A stretch of DNA of 64,000 nucleotides, from assembly GCF_014201195.1 (NCBI RefSeq), contig NZ_JACHDS010000001.1, positions 2,852,001 through 2,916,000 of the forward strand. The letters run 5' to 3'. Of this stretch, positions 34,509 through 44,183 are shown one piece after another. Position 1 is the first letter of the stretch; every line of letters begins with the position of its first letter. The notes under the pieces were generated by a model. The model ran no database searches. It saw nothing but the letters and a program-made list of their open reading frames with translations, and had not been told where the DNA came from. Origin of the DNA: Nocardiopsis mwathae. Its GTDB lineage: Bacteria; Actinomycetota; Actinomycetes; Streptosporangiales; Streptosporangiaceae. Both the position numbers and the translations under genes were made by a program.

Positions 34509-34947
34509 GACGAGGGGCCTTTCCGCTCGCATCCGCCGACCGCGCCGTCGCCGCCGTGCGGGGGTCTTCCGCGCTCCCCGCCGGGCGGCCCGGGCGGCCG
34601 GTCGTCCGGTTCTACAGTCTTTCGTGTTCGCGGACCCCGCGGGCCGGCACTCGACCGGTGGGGGTCCCGTGGGGTCCGGGGCCGGGGAAGACCGGTGCAT
34701 CGGCTTGGTCCCGGTCCCATTCGCCACTAACGCTTCGCGTCCATACTTATGTCAACCAAAGGTAGTGCTTCCCGACAGTAGGCCGCGGCCTTCCGAGGGG
34801 CAACTAACCACGAGTTCAGCCTAACGGCGTGTCGCGTGAAGAGGCGATGTGCGCACCCGGCGCGTCGCGTCTGGAATGTCCGGTGGCGTGTTCCGACGCG
34901 TTCTTACCCGGCCGGTTCCGGACACGGCGGCCGACCGCAACCACCGA
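34509..34947 (-). promoter_or_regulatory. 439-base ftsZ upstream region with promoter candidates
   Basis: No gene is seen between ftsQ and ftsZ. On the minus strand a perfect TTGACA (34750-34755) is followed 17-18 bases later by GTTAGT around 34726-34732; the preceding ~100 bases are the AT-richest of this cluster. A second possible -10 (TAGGCT) lies further upstream near 34818. Multiple ftsZ promoters in a long leader are known from Streptomyces, so this is likely where ftsZ is controlled separately; exact starts need mapping. Confidence 0.5.
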
Positions 34948-35703
34948 CTAGCGGACCACTGCGACATCGGGGGCGCTGACGTCGTAGCGGCGCTCCGCGC
35001 TGGAGGGGTGCTCCCGCAGCAGCACCGCGAGTACTTCGCCCTTCTCCTCGGCGCGCTCGCCATCGCCCCAGGTGACCTCCGCGCCGTCGCCGAGCCGCAG
35101 GACGAGTGTCGCAGGGGCGTCCGCCGCGATGGTGTCGACCTTGGCCAGGACGTCCTCGGGCAGCTCCTCGGCGACCGCTGCCGCCGCCTCGATGCCCGGG
35201 TTGCCCTCGACCTCGCCCCTGATGGTGACGAGGGGGAAGCCGCCCGGCCGGGCGTCGGCGTCGGCTATGCGCACGCCGTCCTGGTCCACCAGCCGGTAGC
35301 CGCCGCCCTCCCGGAGGGCCAGCTTCGGGGTGCGCTCGGCGACGTCCACCCGCAGGGTGGACGGCCACACGCGGGTCACCTCCACCGACTCGGCCAGCCG
35401 CAGTTCGGCGGCCCGGTGCGCGGCGGCCCCGGTGTCGACCCGGGCCAGGGGGGTGCCCGTGGGCACCCCCAGCGCCTCCACGACAGCCGCCTCGGAGAGC
35501 CGGTCGACCCCGGTGACCTGGATGTCGCGCACCACCAGTAGACGCGAGCCGAGTAGGAGCCAGATCACCACGGCCAGCAGGGCGACGACGAGCAGGGTGA
35601 CGAATGCCGCCTTCCACGGGTCGGACGATCCGGCTCCCTGCGGCTTGCGCACGCTTGGGGCCGTTCCCGCCGCTGCCCCCGGCCGCCGACGCTCCACGTC
35701 CAC
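34948..35703 (-). CDS. ftsQ: Cell division protein FtsQ
   Basis: 251 residues from GTG. A Pro/Arg-rich cytoplasmic head (~1-32) leads into one membrane span (~33-56, FVTLLVVALLAVVIWLLLG). Then come the POTRA domain (~57-130, VRDIQVTGVDRLSEAAVVEAL) and the FtsQ beta domain (TRVWPSTLRVDVAERTPKLAL). With FtsL and FtsB/DivIC it links early and late divisome proteins. It follows murC by 35 bases. Confidence 0.95.
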   Translation of the reverse strand: MDVERRRPGAAAGTAPSVRKPQGAGSSDPWKAAFVTLLVVALLAVVIWLLLGSRLLVVRDIQVTGVDRLSEAAVVEALGVPTGTPLARVDTGAAAHRAAELRLAESVEVTRVWPSTLRVDVAERTPKLALREGGGYRLVDQDGVRIADADARPGGFPLVTIRGEVEGNPGIEAAAAVAEELPEDVLAKVDTIAADAPATLVLRLGDGAEVTWGDGERAEEKGEVLAVLLREHPSSAERRYDVSAPDVAVVR

Positions 35704-35738
35704 CGCTCCCCTCCGCCGTGGTCCTCCGGCGCGCCCCG

Positions 35739-37178
35739 CTACTCCTCCGCCGCGTCCGCCATCGCCGCGACGATGTGGGGGCCCAGCTCGGTGATGTCCC
35801 CGGCACCCATGGTGAGCACGATGTCACCCGGTCTGGCCAGGGACGCGGCCGTGGCGACCGCATCGGAGCGCTCCGGACGGTAGTGCACCCGGTCGTGGCC
35901 GATGCGGTCGGTGATGAGCCGCGCGTCGACACCGGGCTCGGGGGCCTCGCGCGCCGCGTAGACGCCGAGTACGACGACCTCGTCGGCCATGGTGAGGGCC
36001 TCGGCGAATTCCTGGGCGAAGATCCGCGTGCGGCTGTACAGGTGCGGCTGGAATACCGCGATGATCCGCCCGGGCCCCTCCTGCGCCGCGGTGGCCTCGC
36101 GTGAGGCAAGCGCCGCACGGGCGGCTTCCAGGTCGGCCGCGATCTCGGTGGGGTGGTGGGCGTAGCTGTCATAGACGGCGGCGCCCCGCGCCTCGCCCTT
36201 GGGCTCGAACCGGCGGGCGGCGCCGGTGAAGGCGGACAGGCCCTCGACGGCGACCTCGGGGTCGTGGCCGAGCTCGTCGGCGACGGCGACGGCCGCCGCG
36301 GCGTTGAGCACGTTGTGCCGACCGGGCACGGCGACGGCGCAGGCCAGGGGGTCGCCGCCGGGCGGCGTGAGGGTGAAGGCGGTGGCGAAGCCGCGGGCCG
36401 CGATGTCGGAGACCCGGTAGTCGGCCTCGGGTGCCTCGCCGTAGGTGCGCACCCGCTTGCCGCGCTCACGGGCGACCTCGGCGACCTTGCGCGCACCGGG
36501 GTCGTCGATGCCGATGACCAGGGTGGAGCCGACACGGTCGACGAAGGACGCGAAGTTGGCGTGGATCTCCTCAAGGCCGCCGTAGTTGTCGAGGTGGTCG
36601 GCCTCGACGTTGGTAACCACGGCGATCTCGGGCGACAGCATCAGAAACGAGCCGTCGCTCTCGTCCGCCTCGGCGACCATGACGTCGCCGGCTCCGGCGT
36701 CGGCGCCCAGCCCGGTGGTGACGAGCTTGCCTCCGATGACATAGCCGGGTTCGGCGCCCATCTCCTGGAGCACGACGGTGAGGATCGAGGTCGTGGTCGT
36801 CTTGCCGTGGGTCCCGGCGACGGCGACGCCCGTGCGGTCGAGCAGCAGCGCGCCCAGTGCGGCGGCGCGGGGCAGCACCCGGATGCCGCGCTCGCGGGCG
36901 CGGAGCAGCTCGGGGTTGTCCTCGCGCACGGCGGAGGAGAGCACCAGGGTGTCGGCGTCGCCGAGCTGGTCGGCGGCGTGCCCGACGTGCACCCGGGCGC
37001 CCAGGTCCTCCAGTTCGCGCAGGAGCGCGCTGTCCTTGGCGTCGCTGCCGGACACCTCGACGCCGCGCTGGAGCAGGATCCGCGCGATGCCGGACATGCC
37101 GACCCCGCCCATGCCGAGGAAGTGGACCCGGCCCAGTTCGGCGACGGGGACGGGCTCGGTCGTGGGGACCAGGCTCAC
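35739..37178 (-). CDS. murC: UDP-N-acetylmuramate-L-alanine ligase
   Basis: 479 residues from GTG overlapping the murG stop (GTGA). ATP-dependent addition of L-Ala to UDP-MurNAc in the cytoplasm. N-terminal nucleotide fold VHFLGMGGVGMSGIA, ATP loop GTHGKTTTTS, Mur-ligase ADESDGSF and NVEADHLDNYG, and C-terminal DSYAHHPTEI. The frame is open upstream within murG, but the coupled GTG gives the right length and alignment. Confidence 0.97.
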   Translation of the reverse strand: MSLVPTTEPVPVAELGRVHFLGMGGVGMSGIARILLQRGVEVSGSDAKDSALLRELEDLGARVHVGHAADQLGDADTLVLSSAVREDNPELLRARERGIRVLPRAAALGALLLDRTGVAVAGTHGKTTTTSILTVVLQEMGAEPGYVIGGKLVTTGLGADAGAGDVMVAEADESDGSFLMLSPEIAVVTNVEADHLDNYGGLEEIHANFASFVDRVGSTLVIGIDDPGARKVAEVARERGKRVRTYGEAPEADYRVSDIAARGFATAFTLTPPGGDPLACAVAVPGRHNVLNAAAAVAVADELGHDPEVAVEGLSAFTGAARRFEPKGEARGAAVYDSYAHHPTEIAADLEAARAALASREATAAQEGPGRIIAVFQPHLYSRTRIFAQEFAEALTMADEVVVLGVYAAREAPEPGVDARLITDRIGHDRVHYRPERSDAVATAASLARPGDIVLTMGAGDITELGPHIVAAMADAAEE

Positions 37179-38338
37179 GTGGCGTCCTTCCCGTCGGCGT
37201 AGGTCCCGGTGTCCGTCTCGACCTCGAAGTCGTCGACCGGGGTCTCCGGAACGGCTCCGCCCTTGGCCACGGCCATGACCTCGCGGGCCAGCGCCTCGTC
37301 GGCGTCGCGGCGGCCCATCTTGGCGGCGGCCTCGGACATGGCGACGATGCGGTCGGTGTCGGTGAGCAGCGGGATGAGGTGCTGCTGGATCCACTGGGGG
37401 GTGAGGTCGGCGTTGGCGACCATCAGGCCGCCTCCGGCTTCCACGATCGGCTCGGCGTTGAGCCGCTGCTCGCCGTTGCCGATGGGCAGCGGGACGAAGG
37501 TCGCCGGCAGGCCGACCGCGGTGAGCTCGGCGCACGTGAGCGCGCCGGAGCGGCACATGGCCATGTCGGCGGCGGCGTAGGCCATGTCCATGCGGTCGAC
37601 GTAGGGGACGGCGACGTACGGGACGCCCTCGCGGGTGAGGTCCTGGGGCTCCTCGGCGTTCTTCGGGCCCACGACGTGCAGCACCTGCACGCCGGCGGCG
37701 CGAAACGCCTCGGCGGAGTCGAAGGCGGCCTGGTTGACCGCCTGTGCGCCCTGGGAGCCGCCGAAGATGAGCAGCGTGGGCAGGTCGGGGCGGAGCCCGA
37801 AGAACGCCCGCGCCTTGTCGCCCATGCTGAGCCGGTCGAGCTTGGAGATCTGCTCGCGCAGCGGGATGCCGATGTAGCGCCCGTTGCGGATCTCGGTGTG
37901 CGGGTGTCCGGTGAAGACGTGCGGGGTCAGCCGGGCGCCGAGGCGGTTGGCCAGCCCGGGCAGCGGGTTGGCCTCGTGGATGACGATCGGGATCCGGCGG
38001 CGGCGGGCCGCCAGGTAGCCGGGGGTGGCGACATAGCCGCCGAAGCCGACGAGCACCTCGGCCTGGATCCGGTCGAGGTGGGCGCTGGCCGCGCTGACGG
38101 CGCCCGCGAGCTTGCCCGGGACCGACAGCAGCTTGGGGGTGAGCTTGCGGGGCAGGGGCACGGCGGGGATCTCCCCCAGCTCATACCCCCGCATTGGGAC
38201 AAGGCGGGTCTCCAGTCCCCGCTCGGTCCCCAGACACACGATCTGGGTGTTCGGGTCGATACGCCGCAGCGCATCGGCCAGGGAGAGCGCGGGCTCGATA
38301 TGCCCGGCCGTTCCACCTCCGGCGAGGGCTACCCTCAT
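37175..38338 (-). CDS. murG: UDP-N-acetylglucosamine-N-acetylmuramyl-pyrophosphoryl-undecaprenol transferase
   Basis: 387 residues; the ATG overlaps the ftsW stop (ATGA). Peripheral glycosyltransferase that adds GlcNAc to lipid I to give lipid II. Glycine-rich loops GGGTAGH at residues 7-13 and GFGGYVATPGYLAA, the HEANPLPGLANR segment, and the nucleotide-sugar site GGSQGAQAVNQ with CRSGALTCAEL. The C-terminal tail of ~25 residues after KGGAVPE is not conserved. Confidence 0.97.
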   Translation of the reverse strand: MRVALAGGGTAGHIEPALSLADALRRIDPNTQIVCLGTERGLETRLVPMRGYELGEIPAVPLPRKLTPKLLSVPGKLAGAVSAASAHLDRIQAEVLVGFGGYVATPGYLAARRRRIPIVIHEANPLPGLANRLGARLTPHVFTGHPHTEIRNGRYIGIPLREQISKLDRLSMGDKARAFFGLRPDLPTLLIFGGSQGAQAVNQAAFDSAEAFRAAGVQVLHVVGPKNAEEPQDLTREGVPYVAVPYVDRMDMAYAAADMAMCRSGALTCAELTAVGLPATFVPLPIGNGEQRLNAEPIVEAGGGLMVANADLTPQWIQQHLIPLLTDTDRIVAMSEAAAKMGRRDADEALAREVMAVAKGGAVPETPVDDFEVETDTGTYADGKDAT

Positions 38339-39699
38339 CGTCGCCGATTCCTCCTCGCTTGAACCTGCGTCGGACGCGATCCGTTCTTCGCCTGCGCCGC
38401 CCTCCCGGTTTTCCCTCCGGGCCCGGCATTGTCCAGGCCAAGCCAGCTTAGAGCCCTTTGCGCCCGGCTCGGACCGCGAGCGGCCAAGGCCCTGCGGGCG
38501 GCGGGCTCGTTCTTCGCGAGCGCGAGCAGCACCCCCAGCGCCAGCATGGTCGGGATCAGCGACGACCCCCCGGCGGAGACCAGGGGGAGCGGAATGCCCG
38601 TGATGGGCATGAGCCCGATGACCGTCCCGATGTTGACCATGGCCTGGACCACGATCCAGGCGGTCAGCGAGGTCGCGGCCAGCCGGACGAACGGCTCCTT
38701 GGCCCGCGAGGCGACGCGTAGACCAGCGTAGCCGAGGACGCCGAACAGTCCGACGACGAGGAGGGTTCCGATCAGCCCGAGCTCCTCGCCGATGATCGCG
38801 AAGATGAAGTCGCTCTCCGGGTGCGGCAGGACACCCCACTTCTCGAAGCTGCCGCCGATGCCGCGGCCGAACACCCCGCCGCTGCCCAGCGCGTACAGGC
38901 CGTGCAGCAGCTGGTACCCGGCGCCGGTGGGATCGGCCTCGGGGTTGAGGAACGAGGTGAGGCGGCCCTTGCGGAACGGTTCGACGGCGATCATGATCGC
39001 GGCGAGCGCTGCCACCAGCCCGATCATCCCGGCGATGAGCCGCGTGGGGGCGCCCACGACCCACAGCAGCGACAGGAAGATCGTCAGCAGCACAAAGGAG
39101 GTGCCCAGGTCGGTGCCGATGAGAACCAGGAGTACCAGCACGCCGCAGCCGGGCAGCAGCGGCATCAGCAGCTGGCGCCAGTCGGTGAGCTGTTTGAGCT
39201 CCTCCTTGCGGGCCAGCACGTTGGCGCCCCACATCGCGAACGCGAGCTTGGCCGGCTCGGAGGCCTGCACGGTCACTCCGCCGATCTCCAGCCACCGCAT
39301 CGCCCCGGCGCCGTACTCCTCGCCCTTGAACATGGTGATGATCAGCAGCGCGACCGAGACGATCATCGCGGGGTAGCCGATCACCCGCAGTACCCGGAGC
39401 GGGAGCTGGGAGGCGACCACCAGCAGCGGAAGCCCGATGGCCGCGGCCACGACCTGCTTGCGGAACAGGGAGAGGGCCGACCCGGTCTCGGTGTAGGAGT
39501 CGACCATCGACGACGACCACACCATGACCAGGCCGAGCGCGATCAGCAGCGCGCTGCTGCCGAAGATCAGGTAGTAGGAGGTCAGCGGGCGGTTCAGCAC
39601 CTGCGGCAGCTCCCGCGCCCGCGCCATCCCGCGGCCGAGCGCACCGCCTCCCCGCTGATCGCCCTTCCCGGCGGAGGAGACCGATGTCGACACCGCCAT
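38335..39699 (-). CDS. ftsW: SEDS glycosyltransferase FtsW
   Basis: 454 residues from an ATG with GGAGGTGACGC upstream. About ten membrane spans. Hallmarks are GVTVQASEPAKLAF with the conserved acidic/basic loop, LLTIFLSLLWVVGA, the large periplasmic loop with AGYQLLHGLYALGSGGVFGRG, and the C-terminal ITGIPLPLVSAGGSS. Polymerises lipid II at the septum with FtsI. A basic ~55-residue cytoplasmic tail follows. Overlaps murG by four bases; 153 bases separate it from murD. Confidence 0.96.
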   Translation of the reverse strand: MAVSTSVSSAGKGDQRGGGALGRGMARARELPQVLNRPLTSYYLIFGSSALLIALGLVMVWSSSMVDSYTETGSALSLFRKQVVAAAIGLPLLVVASQLPLRVLRVIGYPAMIVSVALLIITMFKGEEYGAGAMRWLEIGGVTVQASEPAKLAFAMWGANVLARKEELKQLTDWRQLLMPLLPGCGVLVLLVLIGTDLGTSFVLLTIFLSLLWVVGAPTRLIAGMIGLVAALAAIMIAVEPFRKGRLTSFLNPEADPTGAGYQLLHGLYALGSGGVFGRGIGGSFEKWGVLPHPESDFIFAIIGEELGLIGTLLVVGLFGVLGYAGLRVASRAKEPFVRLAATSLTAWIVVQAMVNIGTVIGLMPITGIPLPLVSAGGSSLIPTMLALGVLLALAKNEPAARRALAARGPSRAQRALSWLGLDNAGPGGKTGRAAQAKNGSRPTQVQARRNRRR

Positions 39700-39852
39700 G
39701 CGTCACCTCCACCCACGCCCCGTTTCACCCGGCGTCGACCAAGTCTGGCGGCTGAAAGCCCGAGCTCGTAGGACATTTCGCGCGTGTTGGGCGGTTTTCC
39801 GGAAGGGGCGGGGTGGCCCCGGCCACATCTCCGCGGCGGCCGGGGCGGGGCG

Positions 39853-41346
39853 TCAGCCGCCGAGCTTGCGGACGGCGTCGCCGAAGGCGTCGCCACGGAC
39901 GTTGTAGTCGTCGAACATGTCCATCGACGCGGCCGCCGGGGCCAGCAGTACGGTGTCGCCCTCCCGCGCCATGGCCGCCGCCGCCTCGACGGCCGCGGCC
40001 ATGGCGGTGTGCCCGTCGGTGTCGGCGATGTCGGTCACCGGGACGTCCGGGGCGTGGGCCGCCAGGGCCTCGCGCAGTCGGGCCCGGTCGCGGCCCAGCA
40101 GCACGGCGGCGCGCAGCCGGGGCGCGGCGGTACGCACCAGGTCCTCGACGTCGGCGCCCTTGAGCAGGCCCCCGGCCACCCACACGATGGAGGCATAGGC
40201 GGCCAGGGAGGCCGCGGCGGCGTGCGGGTTGGTGGCCTTGGAGTCGTCGACGTAGTCGGCGCCGCCGACTGCGGCCACGTAGGCGATGCGGTGCGGTTCG
40301 GGCGCGAAGCCCGCCAGGCCGGCCCGGACGGACGCCGGGGCGACGCCCACCGACCGGGCCAGGGCGGCCGCCGCGAGGGCGTTGGCGACGTTGTGCGGCG
40401 CCGCCGGAACCACGTCGGCCAGTGTCGCGAGCTCTTCGGCACTGTGCCTCGGGTCGTCGACGAACGCCCGGTCGACCAGCAGGTTCTCCACCACGCCCAG
40501 TTCGCCGGGGCGCGGCGTGTCCAGGCTGAAGCCGACCAGCGGTGCGTCGGTGTCGCCCGCGCGGGCCAGCCGCAGCGACCACTCGTCGGCGGTGTTGGCG
40601 ACCCGGAGCGTGCCGGGGGCGAAGACGCGGCCCTTGGCCTGGGCGTAGGGCTCCAGACCGCCGTGCCAGTCGAGGTGGTCGGGGGCGACGTTGAGGACGG
40701 TCGCGGCGTGCGGGCGCAGCGAGGACGACCAGTGCAGCTGGAAGCTGGACAGCTCGACGGCGAGGATGTCGGCTCGGTTCCCCGACTCGTCGGGCAGCGC
40801 GGCCTCGATGACGGGGGTGCCGACGTTCCCGACCGCCACGGCGTCGCGGCCGTCGGCCCGCAGCATCGCCTCCAGCATCCGCACGGTCGTGGTCTTGCCG
40901 TTGGTGCCGGTGACGGCCAGCCAGACCTGATCGGCGGGCTTGAGCCGCCAGGCCAGTTCGACGTCGCCGATGACCTCGATACCGGCTGCGGCGGCGGCCG
41001 CCAGCAGCGGGGAGTCGGGCCGCCAGCCGGGCGAGGTGACCACCAGGTCGGTCCCGGGAGGCGGGCCGTCGGCGGCGCCGAGCTCCACCCGGGCGCCCTC
41101 GGAGCGCAGCTCCTCGGCCACCCGGCGGGCGGCCGCGTCGTCGCGGCCGTCGACGACGGTCACCTGCGCGCCGCGGGCGAGCAGGACGCGGGCCACCGGC
41201 GGGCCGGACACCCCGATCCCGGCGACGCACACGGCGCGCCCGCCGAGCCCGGCCGAGAACGCGGCGGTCCGGCCCGCGGTCCCCTCGGTGCCGGAAGCGG
41301 CGGCAGTGCTGTCAGGGTTCTCGCTCACGCTTATCTCGGCATCCAT
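39853..41346 (-). CDS. murD: UDP-N-acetylmuramoyl-L-alanine-D-glutamate ligase
   Basis: 497 residues from the ATG at 41346, which overlaps the mraY end by 16 bases; a GTG at 41328, two bases past the mraY stop, is an equally possible start. ATP-dependent addition of D-Glu. Motifs: GIGVSGPPVARVL nucleotide fold, ATP loop GTNGKTTT, NVAPDHLDWHG, DDSKATNPHAA, and LLAPAAASMDMFDDYNVRG near the end (in part). The N-terminal 25-30 residues are a non-conserved extension. Confidence 0.95.
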   Translation of the reverse strand: MDAEISVSENPDSTAAASGTEGTAGRTAAFSAGLGGRAVCVAGIGVSGPPVARVLLARGAQVTVVDGRDDAAARRVAEELRSEGARVELGAADGPPPGTDLVVTSPGWRPDSPLLAAAAAAGIEVIGDVELAWRLKPADQVWLAVTGTNGKTTTVRMLEAMLRADGRDAVAVGNVGTPVIEAALPDESGNRADILAVELSSFQLHWSSSLRPHAATVLNVAPDHLDWHGGLEPYAQAKGRVFAPGTLRVANTADEWSLRLARAGDTDAPLVGFSLDTPRPGELGVVENLLVDRAFVDDPRHSAEELATLADVVPAAPHNVANALAAAALARSVGVAPASVRAGLAGFAPEPHRIAYVAAVGGADYVDDSKATNPHAAAASLAAYASIVWVAGGLLKGADVEDLVRTAAPRLRAAVLLGRDRARLREALAAHAPDVPVTDIADTDGHTAMAAAVEAAAAMAREGDTVLLAPAAASMDMFDDYNVRGDAFGDAVRKLGG

Positions 41347-42386
41347 TCCAGGTAGAACAGGCCGATGCCGACCCCGACGAACAGGCCCTGGATGATCCAG
41401 AACCGGATGACGATGGTCGTCTCGGCCCAGCCCTTGAGTTCGAAGTGGTGCTGCAGTGGCGCCATCCGGAACACCCGTTTTCCGGTGAGCCGGAACGAGG
41501 TGATCTGGATCATCACCGACAGGGTGATGAGCACGAACAGGCCGCCGATGATGAGCAGCAGCAGCTGGGTGCGGGTGGTGATGGCGAGGCCGACGATGAG
41601 GCCGCCCAGCGCCAGTGAGCCGGTGTCGCCCATGAAGATCTTGGCCGGCGGCGCGTTGTACCAGAGGAAGCCGATACACCCGCCGAGGGCCGCCGCCGCG
41701 ACGACCGCGAGGTCGAGCGGGTCGCGCACCGGGTAGCAGCTGGGTTCGAGCGCCTGGACGCAGCTCTGCCGCAGCTGCCAGTTGCCGATGATGACGTAGG
41801 CGACCAGGGAGAGGATCGTCGCGCCGGTGGCCAGGCCGTCGAGCCCGTCGGTGAGGTTCACCGCGTTGGAGAAGCCGACGATGAGGAACAGCGCCCAGAT
41901 CACGAACACGCCGAGCATCAGCGGCGGTCCGAAGTCGCGCAGGAAGGACAGCTGCGGGGACGCCGGCGTGTAGCCGTAGCCGTTGGGGAACTGGGTGACG
42001 CCGATGGCGAAGCCGACGCCCACGACGGTCTGGCCGAGCATCTTCGCGCCGCTGCGCAGGCCCAGGCTGCGGCGCTTGTAGATCTTGATGAAGTCGTCGA
42101 GGAAGCCGACGCAGCCCATGCCGACGAAGAGGAACATCACCAGCAGCCCGGACACCGTCGGCCGGGTCATCAGCGCCAGGTGCGAACCGAAGTAGCCGAT
42201 GACCGCGCCGAGGATGATGACGATGCCGCCCATCGTGGGCGTGCCCTGCTTGGTCTTGTGGCCTTCGGGGCCGTCGTCGCGCACCTCCTGGCCGAACTTG
42301 AACCGGTACAGGATCCGGATCACCATCGGCATGAGCGCCATGGAGAAGATGAGTGAGAGCGCCGAAGCGATCAGAATGCCGGTCAC
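41331..42386 (-). CDS. mraY: Phospho-N-acetylmuramoyl-pentapeptide transferase
   Basis: 351 residues from GTG overlapping the murF stop (GTGA). Ten membrane spans; transfers phospho-MurNAc-pentapeptide to undecaprenyl phosphate to form lipid I. Signatures: KTKQGTPTMGGIVI, FLDDFIKI (the Asp pair), SNAVNLTDGLDGLA and the C-terminal MAPLQHHFELKGWAET with the three-His motif. Confidence 0.97.
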   Translation of the reverse strand: MTGILIASALSLIFSMALMPMVIRILYRFKFGQEVRDDGPEGHKTKQGTPTMGGIVIILGAVIGYFGSHLALMTRPTVSGLLVMFLFVGMGCVGFLDDFIKIYKRRSLGLRSGAKMLGQTVVGVGFAIGVTQFPNGYGYTPASPQLSFLRDFGPPLMLGVFVIWALFLIVGFSNAVNLTDGLDGLATGATILSLVAYVIIGNWQLRQSCVQALEPSCYPVRDPLDLAVVAAAALGGCIGFLWYNAPPAKIFMGDTGSLALGGLIVGLAITTRTQLLLLIIGGLFVLITLSVMIQITSFRLTGKRVFRMAPLQHHFELKGWAETTIVIRFWIIQGLFVGVGIGLFYLEWMPR

Positions 42387-43804
42387 TTGGCGTCCCCCCC
42401 GGACTTGAGCAGCTCGGCGACCCGTTCCAGCCCGGCCACGCGCGATCCCTTCAGCATGACGACGTCTCCTGCCCGCAGGCGCTCACGCAGCGCCGACGTG
42501 GCGGCCGCCGCGTCGGGGACCCTGACGGTCTCCCCCGGCCACCCCTGCACGCTGTGTGCACCATCGGCGATGGGCGCGGCCTCGTCCCCGACGACGATGA
42601 TCCCGGCGGCCCCGGCTTCGGCCGCGAGGCGGCCGACGGCTTCGTGCTCGGCGCGGTGCCGCTCCGCTCCCAGTTCGGCCATCTGCCCGAGGACGGCGAA
42701 CGACCGCCGGTTCTCCCCGAGCCTGCCGAGCGTCCGCAGCGCCGCGGCCATGGACTCGGGGTTGGCGTTGTAGGCGTCGTTGACGACCGTGATACCGCCG
42801 TCCAGCTCGTCGACCTCCATGCGCCACCTGCTGACCGGGTCGGCCTGGCCCAGCGCGGCGGCGATGGCGTCGACGCCCATCCCCGCCTCCGCGGCGACGG
42901 CTGCGACGGCCAGCGCGTTGTGCACCTGGTGGGTACCCACCAGTGCGAGGCGCACCGGTGCGGTGCGGCCGCCGACCTCCAGGGTGAACGCGGCCCGGCC
43001 CAGGGCGTCGAGCTCGACGTCCGTGGCCCGCACGTCGGCGCCGGCGGAGGTCCCGTAGGTGACCACGCGCGCCTTGGTGCGGTCGGCCATGCCGATCACG
43101 GCGTCGTCGTCGGCGTTGAGCACCGCGAGCCCGCCGTCGGCCGCCGCGGGCAGCGCCTCGACCAGCTCGCCCTTGGCCTGGGCGATGGCCCCGCGGCTCC
43201 CGAACTCGCCCAGGTGGGCGCTGCCCACGTTGAGCACCACGCCGATGCGCGGCGGGGCCAGCGAGCACAGGTAGGCGATGTGCCCGGTGCCGCGCGCCCC
43301 GACCTCCAGGACCATGTAGCGGGTCGCCTCTTCGGCGCGCAGCACGGTCAGCGGGTGGCCGATCTCGTTGTTGAACGAACCCTGGGTGGCCAGCGTGGCC
43401 CCGCTGTGCGCCAGCACCTGGGCCATCAGGTCCTTGGTGGTGGTCTTGCCGGACGATCCGGTGACGCTGATGATGTCGGTGTCGGCCAGCTCGTGGGCGA
43501 CGGCCCGCGCGAGGCGTCCCAGGGCGGCCTGGACCCCCTCGTCGCCTCCGTCGACCAGCAGGTGCGGGGCGTCGACCGGCCGGGACGCCAGGACCGCCAC
43601 CGCTCCCGCCTCGACGGCGGCGCGGGCGTAGTCGTGGCCGTCGACGTGTTCGCCGGTGAAGGCGACGAACAGCGAGCCGGACCGGGCCTGCCGCGAGTCG
43701 ATCACGACCGGGCCGTTGACGATCTCCGCTGCACGCGCCGATCCGCTTAACCGGGATTGGGTGATCTCAGCGATCCGATCGAGCGTCAGCGCGATCAAAT
43801 CCAC
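42383..43804 (-). CDS. murF: UDP-N-acetylmuramoyl-tripeptide-D-alanyl-D-alanine ligase
   Basis: Adds D-Ala-D-Ala to the UDP-MurNAc tripeptide. Motifs: N-terminal DSRQARSGSLFVAFTGEHVDGHDY (in part), ATP loop GSSGKTTTKD, NNEIGHPLTVL, NDAYNANPESMAAAL, and the C-terminal GDVVMLKGSRVAGLE. The longest reading starts at GTG 43804 (473 residues), but GAGGAG lies directly against it; a TTG at 43798 (third codon) has that site at the correct distance and gives MIALTLDRIA, the usual family start. A 419-base gap separates it from murE. Confidence 0.96.
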   Translation of the reverse strand: MDLIALTLDRIAEITQSRLSGSARAAEIVNGPVVIDSRQARSGSLFVAFTGEHVDGHDYARAAVEAGAVAVLASRPVDAPHLLVDGGDEGVQAALGRLARAVAHELADTDIISVTGSSGKTTTKDLMAQVLAHSGATLATQGSFNNEIGHPLTVLRAEEATRYMVLEVGARGTGHIAYLCSLAPPRIGVVLNVGSAHLGEFGSRGAIAQAKGELVEALPAAADGGLAVLNADDDAVIGMADRTKARVVTYGTSAGADVRATDVELDALGRAAFTLEVGGRTAPVRLALVGTHQVHNALAVAAVAAEAGMGVDAIAAALGQADPVSRWRMEVDELDGGITVVNDAYNANPESMAAALRTLGRLGENRRSFAVLGQMAELGAERHRAEHEAVGRLAAEAGAAGIIVVGDEAAPIADGAHSVQGWPGETVRVPDAAAATSALRERLRAGDVVMLKGSRVAGLERVAELLKSGGDAK

Positions 43805-44097
43805 TCCTCATGTCGGGGCCCGGTCCTCCGCGCCTGTGGCGCTCCCGGGAACAGACGGCGCGAATGCGGGGAAGCGCGGTACTCGTCTACTTGGGAGCGG
43901 CGTCAGCACGCCACGGAGCCGGGCTGCGATTGCCGGACCTAACCTTAGAACATGTTGGGCCGCAGGGGTTGCGCCCAGGCCGGATCACGACCGATCCGTG
44001 ATCACCTGTCCATGTCTTCGCCTCTCACGACCGTATCGCCCGTCATGAGGGAGACCGTCGCGGGCCGTCCGGCCGTGCGCGCCCCCGCGGCCACATC

Positions 44098-44130
44098 GGA
44101 ACCACACCGGAACCACACCGGATCCACACC
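44098..44130. repeat. Three tandem 11-base direct repeats
   Basis: Copies at 44098-44108, 44109-44119 and 44120-44130 of the unit GGAACCACACC (third copy GGATCCACACC). They abut the hairpin at 44131-44183. Possible protein binding array or slippage-prone tract. Confidence 0.75.
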
Positions 44131-44183
44131 GATCTGGGCGGCGTGTACCGATCCGTGAGTGCTCGGTGCACGCCGCCGAGATC
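44131..44183 (-). terminator. Hairpin downstream of murE
   Basis: 21-base arms with two mismatches and an 11-base loop, 40 bases after the murE stop on the minus strand; a likely terminator or attenuator between the mraZ-murE and murF-ftsQ segments. No T-run. Confidence 0.6.

Noticed and set aside
34509-34765. Upstream extension of ftsZ by 73 residues
   Set aside because: The frame is open, but the extension is not conserved, Arg/Pro-rich, and the GTG at 34508 gives the standard FtsZ N-terminus with a ribosome site.
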